From Corynebacterium sp. HMSC036D02 (lineage in GTDB: Bacteria; Actinomycetota; Actinomycetes; Mycobacteriales; Mycobacteriaceae): a stretch of DNA of 64,000 nt. Made by a program: the position numbers and the translations under genes. The DNA lies in NCBI RefSeq assembly GCF_001836165.1, contig NZ_KV827680.1, positions 53,079 through 117,078 of the forward strand, written 5' to 3'. Shown piece after piece: positions 36,732-45,842 of this stretch (positions within the stretch are counted from its first letter, which is position 1; each line of letters begins with the position of its first letter). The notes below the pieces were generated by a model, which did not search any database, was not told the origin of the DNA, and saw only the letters and a program-made list of their open reading frames with translations.

Positions 36732-38520
36732 GACCATCTCGCCCCTGGTGGATCTGTTGCTGCCGTATATCAGCTACCTGATCCCCCTGCCGATCATCAT
36801 CCCGGCTTTGGCCGCCGCGCTGGCGATGCTCTTTGCGCGCAATGCCCATGCGCAACGTCGCATCGCCTTCTTCTCCCTGCTCACGCTCGCCACGGTGAAC
36901 GCCGCGTTGATTTTCATCGCGGATACCACCGGCATTCAGACCGTGCAGGTGGGCGGCTGGGACGCGCCGGTGGGCATCACGCTGGTGGCGGACCGTTTGT
37001 CCACGGTCATGCTCTTTACCTCCTCCGTCGTCCTGTTCTCCGTGATGTGGTACGCCATTTCCCAGGGCGTGCGCGACGGCACCAAGGACGAGCCGGTGGC
37101 GGTCTTCCTGCCCACCTACATGTTGCTGACCATGGGCGTAAACGTGTCCTTCCTGGCCGGTGATTTGTTCAACCTCTACGTGGGCTTCGAAATCTTCCTC
37201 GTGGCCTCGTATGTGCTGCTGACCCTCGGCGCCTCGCCTGCGCGCGTGCGTGCGGGCGTGGGATATGTCATGGTCTCCATGGCCTCCTCGCTCATCTTCG
37301 TGCTGGCCTTGGCTTATATCTACGCCGCGGTGGGCACGATGAACATGGCCCAAATTGGTATCCGCATGGAAGATATCCCGGCGGGCACGCGCTCCGCAGT
37401 GTTCGCCGTACTGCTCATTGCCTTCGGCATTAAGGCAGCCGTCTTCCCGCTGGACGCCTGGCTGCCGGACTCCTACCCCACCGCACCTTCGCTGGTCACC
37501 GCAGTCTTCGCGGGCCTGCTCACCAAGGTCGGTGTCTACGCCATCATCCGCGCGCGCACCTCCATCTTCACCGCTGGTGGGTTAGATAACCTGCTCATGT
37601 GGGTCGCGCTGGCCACGATGCTCGTGGGTATTTTGGGTGCCATCGCCCAATCGGATATCAAACGATTACTGTCCTTCACGCTGGTCAGCCACATCGGTTA
37701 TATGATCTTCGGCGTTGCCCTCGGAACCGCGCAGGGCTTGTCAGGCGCCATCTTCTACGCTGTGCACCACATTCTGGTGCAGACCGCGCTCTTCCTGGTG
37801 GTGGGCCTCATCGAGCGTCAAGCCGGCACCTCTTCGCTGCGGCGCTTGGGCTCGCTGATCTACACCGCACCGCTCATCGCTATCTTGTACTTCATCCCGG
37901 CCATGAATCTGGGTGGCATCCCGCCCTTCTCCGGCTTCCTGGGCAAGATCATGCTGCTCCAGGCGGGCGCGAACGAGGGATCGTGGATGTCGTGGGTCCT
38001 CATCGGCGGCGCGGTGGTCACCTCGCTGCTCACTCTGTACGTCATGGTCCTCGTCTGGGCCAAGGGTTTCCTGCGTGACCGCGGCGACGCACCCGAGGGC
38101 AACCTCGCCATGGTGCGTCCTTCCCCGCTGGGCGAGGTCACCGAATACGTTGAGCTAGAAGAGCGCGATGACGTCGGCCGCGTGCCCTTCGGCATGCTGG
38201 CCTCCACTTCCCTACTCGTCATCGCTTCGGTGTCGATGTCCTTCCTGGCGGGACCCATCTCCGGTGTGACCACCCGCGCGGCCACCTCGGCGCAGGATGA
38301 CTCCATCTACCGCTATGCCGTGCTGGGTGATTCTGCCGAGGACCCGACGCGCCACCTAGACCCCGCTGAGCGCTACGAGGAGGGCGCGGATTCTCGCAAG
38401 AACCGGAGCGAGCCCATCCCGGATCCGGAGCCGGTGGCGCCGACAACGAAGACGTCGCCAAGCGCTACGCCCGCCCTGCCCACCACCGTGAGCAAGGATG
38501 AAAAGGAGGTATCGCGATGA
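36724..38520 (+). CDS. mrpD: Mrp antiporter subunit D
   Basis: 598 aa, NuoN/NuoM-like proton channel subunit with about 14 helices. Conserved features are the F-E-I-F-L glutamate motif near 155, K-A-A-V-F-P-L-D-A-W-L-P-D-S near 234, and S-D-I-K-R-L-L-S-F near 310. An extra hydrophilic tail of about 80 residues (Asp/Pro/Ser-rich) follows the last helix. Stop overlaps mrpE by 4 bp. Confidence 0.95.
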   Translation: MSETISPLVDLLLPYISYLIPLPIIIPALAAALAMLFARNAHAQRRIAFFSLLTLATVNAALIFIADTTGIQTVQVGGWDAPVGITLVADRLSTVMLFTSSVVLFSVMWYAISQGVRDGTKDEPVAVFLPTYMLLTMGVNVSFLAGDLFNLYVGFEIFLVASYVLLTLGASPARVRAGVGYVMVSMASSLIFVLALAYIYAAVGTMNMAQIGIRMEDIPAGTRSAVFAVLLIAFGIKAAVFPLDAWLPDSYPTAPSLVTAVFAGLLTKVGVYAIIRARTSIFTAGGLDNLLMWVALATMLVGILGAIAQSDIKRLLSFTLVSHIGYMIFGVALGTAQGLSGAIFYAVHHILVQTALFLVVGLIERQAGTSSLRRLGSLIYTAPLIAILYFIPAMNLGGIPPFSGFLGKIMLLQAGANEGSWMSWVLIGGAVVTSLLTLYVMVLVWAKGFLRDRGDAPEGNLAMVRPSPLGEVTEYVELEERDDVGRVPFGMLASTSLLVIASVSMSFLAGPISGVTTRAATSAQDDSIYRYAVLGDSAEDPTRHLDPAERYEEGADSRKNRSEPIPDPEPVAPTTKTSPSATPALPTTVSKDEKEVSR

Positions 38521-39035
38521 GATTTGCCGGGCTTAAGCACCGCTTCCGCCCCTGGTTCATGGTGTGGATCATCGTCATGTGGTGCATGCTCATGGGCGAA
38601 GTCACCGTGGCGAACCTGGTAGGTGGGCTGCTTGCCAGCCTGTTCATCGTCTTCGCGCTGCCACTGCCGGCGATGCCCGTGGCGGGGATTTCGGTGAGCT
38701 GGGGAAAGCTTTTCATCTTCATGGTGCAGTGGTTTGTGGAGCTGATGGAAGCTTCCGTCAAGGTGGGCTGGCTGGCGGTGCGCCCGCAGGAGGTGCCCAA
38801 GACAGCGATTGTCAGGCTCCCGATGCGCTTGGAGAATGAGTTCGTTCTGGCGCTGGCGGTCAGCCTGTACAACCTGCAGCCGGGCGGCACCGTGTCCGAT
38901 ATCGACATTGCCAACCGCATGCTCACCATCCACCTGCTCGACGCCGATTCTGAAGCCCACCTGGAGCGTGAGATCGCGGCGGTGCGCAAGCTGGAGGCCG
39001 ATATGATTGCCATCTTCGAAAGGAGCCACCCCTGA
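38517..39035 (+). CDS. mrpE: Mrp antiporter subunit E
   Basis: 172 aa with two or three N-terminal helices (about 15-55 and 60-80) and a cytosolic C-terminal domain. It contains the family pattern of E-x-x-x-A-L-A-V-S-L-x-x-L-Q-P-G-G around 108-124. It is an accessory subunit needed for complex assembly. It ends exactly where mrpF begins (TGATG). Confidence 0.9.
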   Translation: MRFAGLKHRFRPWFMVWIIVMWCMLMGEVTVANLVGGLLASLFIVFALPLPAMPVAGISVSWGKLFIFMVQWFVELMEASVKVGWLAVRPQEVPKTAIVRLPMRLENEFVLALAVSLYNLQPGGTVSDIDIANRMLTIHLLDADSEAHLEREIAAVRKLEADMIAIFERSHP

Positions 39036-39307
39036 TGGATACTGACGTGTATAACATCCTGCTCACCGTGGCCGCGGGCTTCCTCGTGGTGGCCTTCCTC
39101 ATCACCACGTGGCGCATCGTCATCGGCCCCAACTCGCTCGACCGGCTCATCGCCATGGACGGGCTGGTGGCCATGTTCCAATGCGCCCTGGCCACCTATA
39201 TCTGTTGGACCTTGGACACCACAGTCTCCAACGCGATGCTGGTCGTGGCTCTCCTCGGCTTCATCTCTACGGTTTCCGTTACTCGCTTCAGGAAGAGGGA
39301 TTCATGA
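39035..39307 (+). CDS. mrpF: Mrp antiporter subunit F
   Basis: 90 aa, three helices. The I-G-P-N-S-L-D-R-L-I-A-M-D motif between helices 1 and 2 identifies the family; similar proteins are linked to Na+/bile acid efflux (MnhF). Its stop overlaps the mrpG start as ATGA. Confidence 0.95.
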   Translation: MDTDVYNILLTVAAGFLVVAFLITTWRIVIGPNSLDRLIAMDGLVAMFQCALATYICWTLDTTVSNAMLVVALLGFISTVSVTRFRKRDS

Positions 39308-39684
39308 GTTATGCACTGATTGCCGATGTCCTCTCCATCATCCTCATCCTTGTCGGCTCGATACTCATCTTGGCGGCCGCGATTGGAGTGGCACGTTTTG
39401 GGGACACGATGGCGCGCGTGCATGCCATCGCCAAACCCCAAACCACGGGCCTCATCTTCACCATTCTGGGCGCCATCATCAAGGTAACGGGCTCGGAGTA
39501 TTTCAGCGTGGCAGAAAAGGGTGACCTGGGAATCCTCATCCTTCTAGTCCTCTTTGCCATGATCACCAGCCCGGTGACCGCACAAAGAACCACGCGTATC
39601 GCCCGCCGCGAGGGCCTGTACGGCCCGCCGGAGTCAATGCTGCGCAATGAGGCCCCTGCCGCGCGTTCCATGCGCCGAAAGTAG
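39304..39684 (+). CDS. mrpG: Mrp antiporter subunit G
   Basis: 126 aa from ATG 39304, with three helices (about 8-30, 43-62, 70-92). It has the G-V-A-R-F-G-D-T-x-A-R-x-H-A motif and a late S-P-V-T-A-Q segment typical of MnhG/PhaG. Last subunit of the operon. Confidence 0.95.
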   Translation: MSYALIADVLSIILILVGSILILAAAIGVARFGDTMARVHAIAKPQTTGLIFTILGAIIKVTGSEYFSVAEKGDLGILILLVLFAMITSPVTAQRTTRIARREGLYGPPESMLRNEAPAARSMRRK

Positions 39685-39772
39685 GGACACGGGCCCCTTC
39701 TCCCAGGAAAAGAGGGAGCGTTAATATAGGCTGCAAAAGGCAATAATAGGTGCTCATCCGAGGAGAGTCGAC

Positions 39773-40996
39773 GTGAAGAAGCTGCAAGGCGTACCAACAA
39801 TATGCGCTGTCCTCGCAATGGGTATCGCTGTGATGGTGTACAAGTTCAGCCACTTCGATGGACCCCACTCCTTCACCTATATCCTCCCCTTCGACCTCGC
39901 CATCTACCGCATGGCGGGCGAAGACCTCAACGCGGGCGGCCTGCTTTACGACGCCCCCTATATCTTCCAATTCCCCTTCACCTACCCGCCCTTCGCGGGT
40001 CTGCTGTTCAAGGTTTTGCCCTTCTTCAGCAAGGGTGCGCTGACCATTATCTGGCCCTCGCTCATGTTCCTGGCAGTGCTGGCGATCGTCGTCATGATCT
40101 TCCGCGAGCGGGGCGTGAAGATGACCCCAGCCGCGGTACTCGTCGCGGTGCTGCTTACCGCGCTCACCCCAGCGAATGAAGCGATGCACGGTTCGCTCTA
40201 CTACGGGCAGGTCAATGTCTTCTTGATGCTGCTCGTGGCTTTGGATTTCCTGCCGCTCAAGCGCCGCCTGCCGGGCGTGGGAATTGGCTTAGCTGCGGGC
40301 ATCAAGCTGACCCCGGCTTATATGGGGTTGGCTTTGCTCTTTGAGAAGCGCTGGTGGGCCGCCCTAGGAGCGGTCATCACCTTCTTGGTGACCGTGGTGC
40401 TCGGCTTCCTCTTCGTGCCCGATGCGATGGATTTCTGGACCGATGCCATGTTCAATTCTTCCCGCGTGGGTGAGCACGCCAACCCCGGGGCGAAGTCGCT
40501 GCGCTCGCTTATGTTCCGCGAGCTCGGCATCGATGGCGGCATCTGGTGGCTGCTGGCGGTCATCGCGGTCTTCGCGCTTACCTGCTTGGCGCTGCGCACC
40601 GCATACCTGCGTGGCAACCGTACCGCGGCCTTCGCACTGACTGGGCTCAGTACGTGCTTGGTCTCCCCCTTCTCGTGGTACCACCACTTCGTGTGGACCA
40701 TCCCGTTTGTGGTCATGGTCTTCGTATCCGTCAACCAGGCGCTAACTGCACGGCTGTCCGGTAAGTTCGGCGAGCAGCTCGCCGGTCTTGCCTCCGTGGC
40801 GGCCCTGTTCGTGGTGTCGCTGCCCTTCATGTCGGTGCCGGTCTGGTTCACCATGTCCACGGCCAACCTCGACGCGATCGAATCCTTCCAGCCGTGGGCG
40901 ACCTCGCTGTGGACGCTGTCTTGCATCGCCTTCATCGCCGTCTACGCAGTGTGGGGCTTCGTCGCGCCGCGTAAGCGCGCGGTGGAGAAGAGCTAG
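39773..40996 (+). CDS. GT87-type (DUF2029) polyprenyl-phosphomannose-dependent mannosyltransferase
   Basis: 407 aa, GTG start with AGGAG 7 nt upstream. About ten helices; a D-L-A-I-Y loop after helix 1, where GT-C enzymes keep an acidic catalytic residue, a Y-P-P-F-A-G-L-L motif and G-x-x-A-G-I-K-L-T-P near 160. S-P-F-S-W-Y-H-H near the C-terminus matches alpha-1,2-mannosyltransferases of actinobacteria such as PimE relatives. It probably adds mannose to PIM, lipomannan or another envelope glycan on the periplasmic side; the acceptor is unknown. Confidence 0.8.
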   Translation: MKKLQGVPTICAVLAMGIAVMVYKFSHFDGPHSFTYILPFDLAIYRMAGEDLNAGGLLYDAPYIFQFPFTYPPFAGLLFKVLPFFSKGALTIIWPSLMFLAVLAIVVMIFRERGVKMTPAAVLVAVLLTALTPANEAMHGSLYYGQVNVFLMLLVALDFLPLKRRLPGVGIGLAAGIKLTPAYMGLALLFEKRWWAALGAVITFLVTVVLGFLFVPDAMDFWTDAMFNSSRVGEHANPGAKSLRSLMFRELGIDGGIWWLLAVIAVFALTCLALRTAYLRGNRTAAFALTGLSTCLVSPFSWYHHFVWTIPFVVMVFVSVNQALTARLSGKFGEQLAGLASVAALFVVSLPFMSVPVWFTMSTANLDAIESFQPWATSLWTLSCIAFIAVYAVWGFVAPRKRAVEKS

Positions 40997-40997
40997 G

Positions 40998-41063
40998 GGG
41001 CGTTTCGATCAAATAAGGGGGCAAAACCCGCCTGTTTTAGCGCACTATTTGATCGAAACGTCC
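40998..41063. repeat. 66-nt palindromic element, copy C
   Basis: Arms 40998-41015 and 41046-41063 pair at 17 of 18 positions (the other is a G-T pair). The 30-nt centre has C-A-A-A-A-C and G-T-T-T-T-A-G that can pair. It starts 1 nt after the GT87 stop codon. Confidence 0.9.
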
Positions 41064-41090
41064 TCGTCGAGGCGAGACAGCTTCCCCAAA

Positions 41091-41156
41091 GTACGTTTCG
41101 ATCAATTAAGGCCCTGAAAACCACCAGTTTCCGGGCCATATTTGATCGTTCGGTAC
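41091..41156. repeat. 66-nt palindromic element, copy D
   Basis: Left arm 41091-41108 is nearly canonical; the right arm 41139-41156 has several changes. The centre forms a strong GGCCC...GGGCC stem with AAAAC/GTTT inside. It is 27 nt after copy C and ends 5 nt before the stop of the convergent GCS2 gene. Confidence 0.85.
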
Positions 41157-41161
41157 TCACT

Positions 41162-42298
41162 CTAAAGCCGCAAAAGCTGCTCCATCTCATCCGCGGTGGC
41201 CTTGACCACCTTCTGCCAGCTACCGGTCTCCTCATACAAGCGGCGCTGGCGCTCATAGCCTGCCCCGGAATCGATGATCTCCTGCACCAGCTGCAGCTCC
41301 CGGGCACAGCCCAGCTCTTCCGAGAGCGGGGCCAGCTCCACCAACAGATCCGCCAGCTCATCCTTGATCCAGCGCTCATCGGTCTCGCGCGAGGTGATGA
41401 CCAGCGCGTCCATGCCATAGCGCGCGCCGCGCCACTTATTCTCCGCCACGTGCCACGGCTGGAGGGTCGGCAACTTCTCGCCCACATCGATCATGCGGTC
41501 ATAGTGCACCACCAAGCAGTGCGTGAGCGCCACGATGGCGGAGAGCTCGCGGAGGTTGGAGGCGGCGTCGGAAATGCGAACCTCCACCGTGCCCCACTTG
41601 GAGGCCGGACGAACATCGAAGTGCATCGAGCCGGTGTGGTTGATGACCCCCGAAATAGCCTGGTCCCGCATGTAGGACTGCCACTGCTCCCAATTCTCAA
41701 ACTGGTAGGGCATGCCCGCGGTGGGCAGCTGTTGATAAAGCATCGTGCGGTTGGAGGCATAGCCGGTATCGAGCCCCTCCCACCCCGGCGAGCAGGCAGA
41801 AATGGCCAGCAGGTGGGGGTACTTCGTCATCAGCGCATTGATGATGGGCCACACGCGGTCCTCATGGCTGATGCCAACGTGCACGTGTGTGCCCCACAGT
41901 AGCATTTGCTGTCCCCAGTACTGGGTGCGGTTGATGATTTCGGAGTAGCTCTCCTTCGCGGAGACGGGGTTCTTCCGGAAGTCCGTGAAAGGGTGCCCGC
42001 CCGAGGCCCACAGACGCACGTCCATGGAATTGGCCGCTTCACGCACTGCGCTTAGCGACGCCTCAAGGTCCCCCATCGCCTCCGGCACCGTCCGGCACAC
42101 CCCGGTCACCAGCTCCACGGTGTTCTGGAGGAATTCCTTTTCCAAGTGGGTGTCGGGGTGAGCGGCGTGTACGCGGTCAATGAGCTCCGCACCACGCGGC
42201 ACGAGGTCCCAGGTCACTGGGTCAACGAGGGCGACTTCCCATTCCACGCCCAGGGTGGGCTCGGGCGAGCGGGCGAAGTTCTCTTCCGGAATATTCAC
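41162..42298 (-). CDS. GCS2-family carboxylate-amine ligase (glutamate-cysteine ligase-like)
   Basis: 378 aa, GTG start with AGGAT upstream. It begins with the L-G-V-E-W-E signature of GCS2/YbdK enzymes, then G-x-H-P-F near 104, T-H-V-H-V-G near 141, and the arginine-rich W-R-G-A-R-Y-G segment near 295. These ATP-dependent ligases couple an amino acid gamma-carboxyl to an amine; many actinobacterial members make gamma-glutamylcysteine or have unknown substrates. Glutathione is not usual in this genus, so the substrate is uncertain. Confidence 0.8.
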   Translation of the reverse strand: MNIPEENFARSPEPTLGVEWEVALVDPVTWDLVPRGAELIDRVHAAHPDTHLEKEFLQNTVELVTGVCRTVPEAMGDLEASLSAVREAANSMDVRLWASGGHPFTDFRKNPVSAKESYSEIINRTQYWGQQMLLWGTHVHVGISHEDRVWPIINALMTKYPHLLAISACSPGWEGLDTGYASNRTMLYQQLPTAGMPYQFENWEQWQSYMRDQAISGVINHTGSMHFDVRPASKWGTVEVRISDAASNLRELSAIVALTHCLVVHYDRMIDVGEKLPTLQPWHVAENKWRGARYGMDALVITSRETDERWIKDELADLLVELAPLSEELGCARELQLVQEIIDSGAGYERQRRLYEETGSWQKVVKATADEMEQLLRL

Positions 42299-42346
42299 CC
42301 ATTCATCCTATCCGTCGGACGGGTGAATTTAATAAGATTTTATTCC

Positions 42347-43111
42347 CTAGGCTTGGGGAACGGCGAGGACGACGACGACGGCATCGCCCTTGGTGTAATC
42401 CCCGGTCAGCTCGGCCGGGTAAGGCGCAATGGCTTCCGCCGGAACGTTGCCGCCGTAGTACTGGGCAGCGACTTCCTTGGCCAGGTTCTCGGCGGCCGCA
42501 TCACCCTGCGGGAAGAAGACTGTAGTCTGCGGTGCGACGAGGACGTCGTCGCTGATGTTTCCTACCTCGGCGACCTTGAATTTCTCGGTCTTGAGGCGCT
42601 CTGCCTCGTCAGCCGCGTAGTTGGCGCGGCCGGAGTTGTTGAAGACGTTGACGGGGATCTCCGCCTGCGGGCGGTCAGCGTTGCCTGCGGCGGCGCCCGC
42701 CTCAGCGTTCCCTTCGCGGCTCTCCTTGCGCTCGGCGCCGGCCTGGTCGGCGTTCTCCGAGTCAGCGTCGGCATCAGCCGGGCGCTCGTTCTCGGCGGCA
42801 TCCTTGTTCTTATCGGCTTCGCCCTCCGCACCGCCGGTGGCAACATCGCCTTCAGCTCCACCGGTGGCGGGACCGGAGACGGCGGCGTCGTTGGCCGGCG
42901 CGTCCTGCGCGGTGTCCTCGGAACCATCCGAGGTCATGGCGTAGAGAGCCCACATGCCGAGCATGACGGCCACGGCGATGAGCACCATGGCGACACCACG
43001 CAGCGGGAGCTTGCTAGCGGAGGCCGGGGCGGCGGCAGCCGAATCGGAATCGGCGGCGTGGCGCGCGCGGTCAGCGGACGAGGCAGAGTTTTCCGGATTC
43101 ACATTAGTCAC
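42347..43111 (-). CDS. membrane-anchored LytR_C-domain protein
   Basis: 254 aa, GTG start. A single helix at about 38-60 is followed by a long Ala/Asp/Glu/Gly-rich linker (62-155). A C-terminal LytR_C domain has I-P-V-N-V-F-N-N-S-G-R-A and a V-x-F-P-Q-G-D-A segment. The domain occurs at the end of LytR-CpsA-Psr wall-polymer ligases, but here it stands alone without the catalytic domain, as in other corynebacteria and mycobacteria. Likely extracytoplasmic, role in the envelope unknown. A TAGAGT 7 nt before the GTG suggests a leaderless transcript. Confidence 0.8.
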   Translation of the reverse strand: MTNVNPENSASSADRARHAADSDSAAAAPASASKLPLRGVAMVLIAVAVMLGMWALYAMTSDGSEDTAQDAPANDAAVSGPATGGAEGDVATGGAEGEADKNKDAAENERPADADADSENADQAGAERKESREGNAEAGAAAGNADRPQAEIPVNVFNNSGRANYAADEAERLKTEKFKVAEVGNISDDVLVAPQTTVFFPQGDAAAENLAKEVAAQYYGGNVPAEAIAPYPAELTGDYTKGDAVVVVLAVPQA

Positions 43112-43137
43112 ACAAGCAACTCTAGTATCTATATGCC

Positions 43138-43392
43138 TCAGTCCGGCGCATTGTCGCGAGCGGCGCGCCGGACGTCCTCGCGGGCGTCGCGAAGCCGGCG
43201 CAAACGTGTCACCAACAGCGGGTAGGAAGCGTGCGCGGCGGGGTTATCAAGGAGCACGTTGAGGCGTTGGTGATAGCGCACCGGAGTAATGTCCAGCTGC
43301 GTACGGATGGCCTCCTCCTTAGCGCCGATATCGCGCGGGACGTGGGACTCGAACTCCAAAATCGCGGCGTCTAGGTCTGACAGGGAGTGCAT
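43138..43392 (-). CDS. DUF3263 family small protein
   Basis: 84 aa from ATG 43392. It has the D-x-x-I-L-x-F-E pattern followed by an [14 protein letters not shown] helix, resembling a sigma-factor-like helix-turn-helix, then L-V-x-R-L-R-R-L-R-D. Conserved in actinobacteria next to LytR_C and def, function unknown; DNA binding is a reasonable guess. Start codon is only 16 bp from that of def on the other strand. Confidence 0.8.
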   Translation of the reverse strand: MHSLSDLDAAILEFESHVPRDIGAKEEAIRTQLDITPVRYHQRLNVLLDNPAAHASYPLLVTRLRRLRDAREDVRRAARDNAPD

Positions 43393-43408
43393 GCTTAGAC
43401 TGTATGCC
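43393..43408. promoter_or_regulatory. overlapping divergent leaderless promoters (DUF3263/def)
   Basis: TAGACT (43396-43401) is 7 nt before the def ATG. On the other strand TACAGT (43404-43399) is 6 nt before the DUF3263 ATG. The two -10 hexamers overlap by 3 bp, and both transcripts would start at their start codons. Confidence 0.6.
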
Positions 43409-44023
43409 ATGACTATTCGTCCCATCGTTATCCACGGCGACCCGGTCCTTCACAATCCCACCGAGCCGGTCACTGAAGCCATCGATTCCCCCGAGCTGCA
43501 GGAGCTCATCGCGGACATGCACGAAACCATGGACGCCGCGCACGGGGTCGGTCTAGCCGCAAACCAGATCGGCGTGAACAAGCGCCTCTTTGTTTACCAC
43601 TGCCCCGACACCGACGGGCCTGATGGCACCGAGCTTCCCGAAGGCGGTATGCGCCGCGGCTGCGTCATCAACCCGGTGCTGGAAACCTCCGAGATCCCGG
43701 AGACCATGCCGGCTGACGACGGCTCCGAGGACGAAGGTTGCCTCTCCGTTCCGGGCGAGGGCTTCCCCACCGGGCGCGCCGACTGGGCCCGCGTGACCGG
43801 CAAGAATGAAAAGGGCGAGGACATTTCCATCGAGGGCTATGGTTTCTTCGCGCGCATGCTGCAGCACGAAACCGGCCACCTCGATGGCTTCGTCTACACC
43901 GACGTGCTCACCGGCCGCTACAAGCGCCAGGCCAAGAAGGCCATTAAGCGCAACGGCTGGACCGAGGCCGGGCTTACCTGGCTACCGGGCGAGGACGAAG
44001 ATCCCTTCGGGCACGAGGACTAA
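43409..44023 (+). CDS. def: peptide deformylase
   Basis: 204 aa. Motif 1 [10 protein letters not shown] near 49, motif 2 E-G-C-L-S-V-P-G near 111 with the metal cysteine, motif 3 Q-H-E-T-G-H-L-D-G near 153 with the metal histidines and catalytic glutamate. It removes formyl groups from nascent proteins. Slightly longer than usual because of an insert before motif 2. The stop overlaps the following GNAT start (TAATG). Confidence 0.95.
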   Translation: MTIRPIVIHGDPVLHNPTEPVTEAIDSPELQELIADMHETMDAAHGVGLAANQIGVNKRLFVYHCPDTDGPDGTELPEGGMRRGCVINPVLETSEIPETMPADDGSEDEGCLSVPGEGFPTGRADWARVTGKNEKGEDISIEGYGFFARMLQHETGHLDGFVYTDVLTGRYKRQAKKAIKRNGWTEAGLTWLPGEDEDPFGHED

Positions 44024-45021
44024 TGTCCCGCATCTTCCGCTCCGATTCCGTCCAGGTGGGCGAGCGCGTGGTGGCCCGGCGCAATTTTGGCGGCGTGCAC
44101 AGCGATGTGATTGGCCACGTGCTCAGCGTAGATCCGCTGGTCATCCGCCCACAGGAGGTGGGCGGCTACCCGTCTTCGCTCGACGCGGTGGAGATTCCGC
44201 CAGAACAGCTCAAGATTATTAAGCGCCTCTCCCCGCGCACCGTCCGCAACTCCGATATCCGCGCCGTCGAGGTGGCCACCGCGGCTGCCTTCCCGGGCAA
44301 GGAACATAAGTGGACCTCGGATGGCCAGTGGCTCATGCGCGCGGGTGATGGCGTGACGGGCCGCTCCAACTCCGCGATTCCGCTGGGTCCTTCCGCGGGT
44401 TTCCTGCCGGTGCCTTTCGATGAGATTGAAGCGTTTTATGCGCGCCACGATCTTCCTGTGTGCTTGGCCATCCCGGAGCGCATCGGCAAGCCTGCTGAGA
44501 AGCTCGTGGCGGCCGAGCCCGAAGCTTGGGAGCTCGAACCGGAAATCTTGGTGATGGTCCGAGACCTGGATGAGCTGCCAACACCCGACGATGTCACCTT
44601 CCGCATCGATGCGCAGCCCGATCCCGAGTGGCTCGACCTCTACCACTTCCGCGGCCAAGCTTTGCCACCTCTAGCCCTGGAGTACCTGCGCAGCCACATC
44701 GAGGGAACGATGGGCTTTGGGCGTCTCCTCTCCCCTGCTGGTGAGACCATCGCGATTACACGCGGCACGCTCACCGAATCCGGTGACGGCACCGTGTGGC
44801 TGGGTTACTCCGCCGTGGAGGTGGCCGAAGGTTGGCGCCGCAAAGGTTTGGGCACCGCCTTGGGAGCGCACATGCTGGACTGGGGCAAGGCCCACGGCGC
44901 GGAGAAGGCCTACCTGCAGGTCGTGGCTCATAATACGGCGGGGATTCGGCTCTATGAGAAGCTCGGCTTCCTAGAGCAACACCGCCACCGTTACGCCCGC
45001 CGCCTGACTCAAGTACCCTAA
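44023..45021 (+). CDS. GNAT acetyltransferase, candidate N-acetylglutamate synthase
   Basis: 332 aa. The C-terminal ~150 residues form a GNAT fold with the acetyl-CoA loop W-R-R-K-G-L-G-T-A-L-G near 271 and Y-L-Q-V-V-A-H-N-T-A-G-I-R-L-Y-E-K-L-G-F. The N-terminal part carries a small SH3-like segment and a degenerate second GNAT half. As I recall it, the C. glutamicum protein in the same def-GNAT-xthA position was reported as a novel N-acetylglutamate synthase for arginine synthesis. That function is inferred here from context, not from a diagnostic motif. Confidence 0.7.
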   Translation: MSRIFRSDSVQVGERVVARRNFGGVHSDVIGHVLSVDPLVIRPQEVGGYPSSLDAVEIPPEQLKIIKRLSPRTVRNSDIRAVEVATAAAFPGKEHKWTSDGQWLMRAGDGVTGRSNSAIPLGPSAGFLPVPFDEIEAFYARHDLPVCLAIPERIGKPAEKLVAAEPEAWELEPEILVMVRDLDELPTPDDVTFRIDAQPDPEWLDLYHFRGQALPPLALEYLRSHIEGTMGFGRLLSPAGETIAITRGTLTESGDGTVWLGYSAVEVAEGWRRKGLGTALGAHMLDWGKAHGAEKAYLQVVAHNTAGIRLYEKLGFLEQHRHRYARRLTQVP

Positions 45022-45026
45022 ACCAC

Positions 45027-45836
45027 ATGCGCATCGCTACCTGGAACATCAACTCCGTTCGCACCCGCGCTCAGCGCGCGGTAGATCTTCTGGCCAAGCA
45101 CGACATCGACGTGCTCTGCCTGCAAGAAACCAAGGTGGCGGATGCGAAGTTCCCACGCGAGCCTTTCGAGGAGGTCGGTTACCACGTGACCTGCCACGGT
45201 CTCAACCAATGGAATGGCGTGGCCATCCTGTCCAAGGAAGAACCGGAAGAGGTCCAGACCTTCTTCCCCGGTCAGCCTGGTTTCCACAAGGACCCCGCCA
45301 AGGAGCAAGCGCGCGAGGCCCGAGCGGTCTCGGCCCGCGTCCGCGGGATTGAAATTTGGTCCCTCTACGTTCCCAACGGGCGCGAAATCACGGACCGGCA
45401 CTTCGATTACAAGCTGGACTTCCTCTACTCCTTGGCGCGCTATGCGGAGAACCGGACGCAGTCGAAACTCTTGCTCACGGGTGACTTCAACATTGCGCCG
45501 TGGGATGAGGACGTCTGGGATATGTCCCCCTTCCGTGGCAAGACGCACGTCACCGAACCGGAACGCGCGGCCTTCCAGATGCTGGAAGAGGCCGGGCTGG
45601 TGGAAGTCACCCGCCGCTTCACCGAGGAAGATCGCTGGACCTACTTTGATTACAAGTCCCTGCGCTTCCAGAAGAACGAGGGCATGCGGATCGATTTCCA
45701 GCTGGCCAGCGAACCCCTCGCACGCTTGGTCCAAGGTGCCCAGGTGGACATGGTTGAGCGCGCCGGTGACAAGACCTCCGATCACGTCCCGCTGATCGCG
45801 GACTTCGATGTCCCTGATTTCGCGTCGGTGCGCTAG
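45027..45836 (+). CDS. xthA: exodeoxyribonuclease III
   Basis: 269 aa. AP-endonuclease fold: W-N-I-N-S-V-R-T-R near residue 5, C-L-Q-E-T-K-V with the metal Glu near 33, the G-D-F-N-I-A-P active-site loop near 152, D-F-Q-L-A-S near 230 and S-D-H-V-P-L with the catalytic His near 252. It acts in base-excision repair at abasic sites. It starts 5 bp after the GNAT gene. Confidence 0.95.
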   Translation: MRIATWNINSVRTRAQRAVDLLAKHDIDVLCLQETKVADAKFPREPFEEVGYHVTCHGLNQWNGVAILSKEEPEEVQTFFPGQPGFHKDPAKEQAREARAVSARVRGIEIWSLYVPNGREITDRHFDYKLDFLYSLARYAENRTQSKLLLTGDFNIAPWDEDVWDMSPFRGKTHVTEPERAAFQMLEEAGLVEVTRRFTEEDRWTYFDYKSLRFQKNEGMRIDFQLASEPLARLVQGAQVDMVERAGDKTSDHVPLIADFDVPDFASVR

Positions 45837-45842
45837 CCTGCC

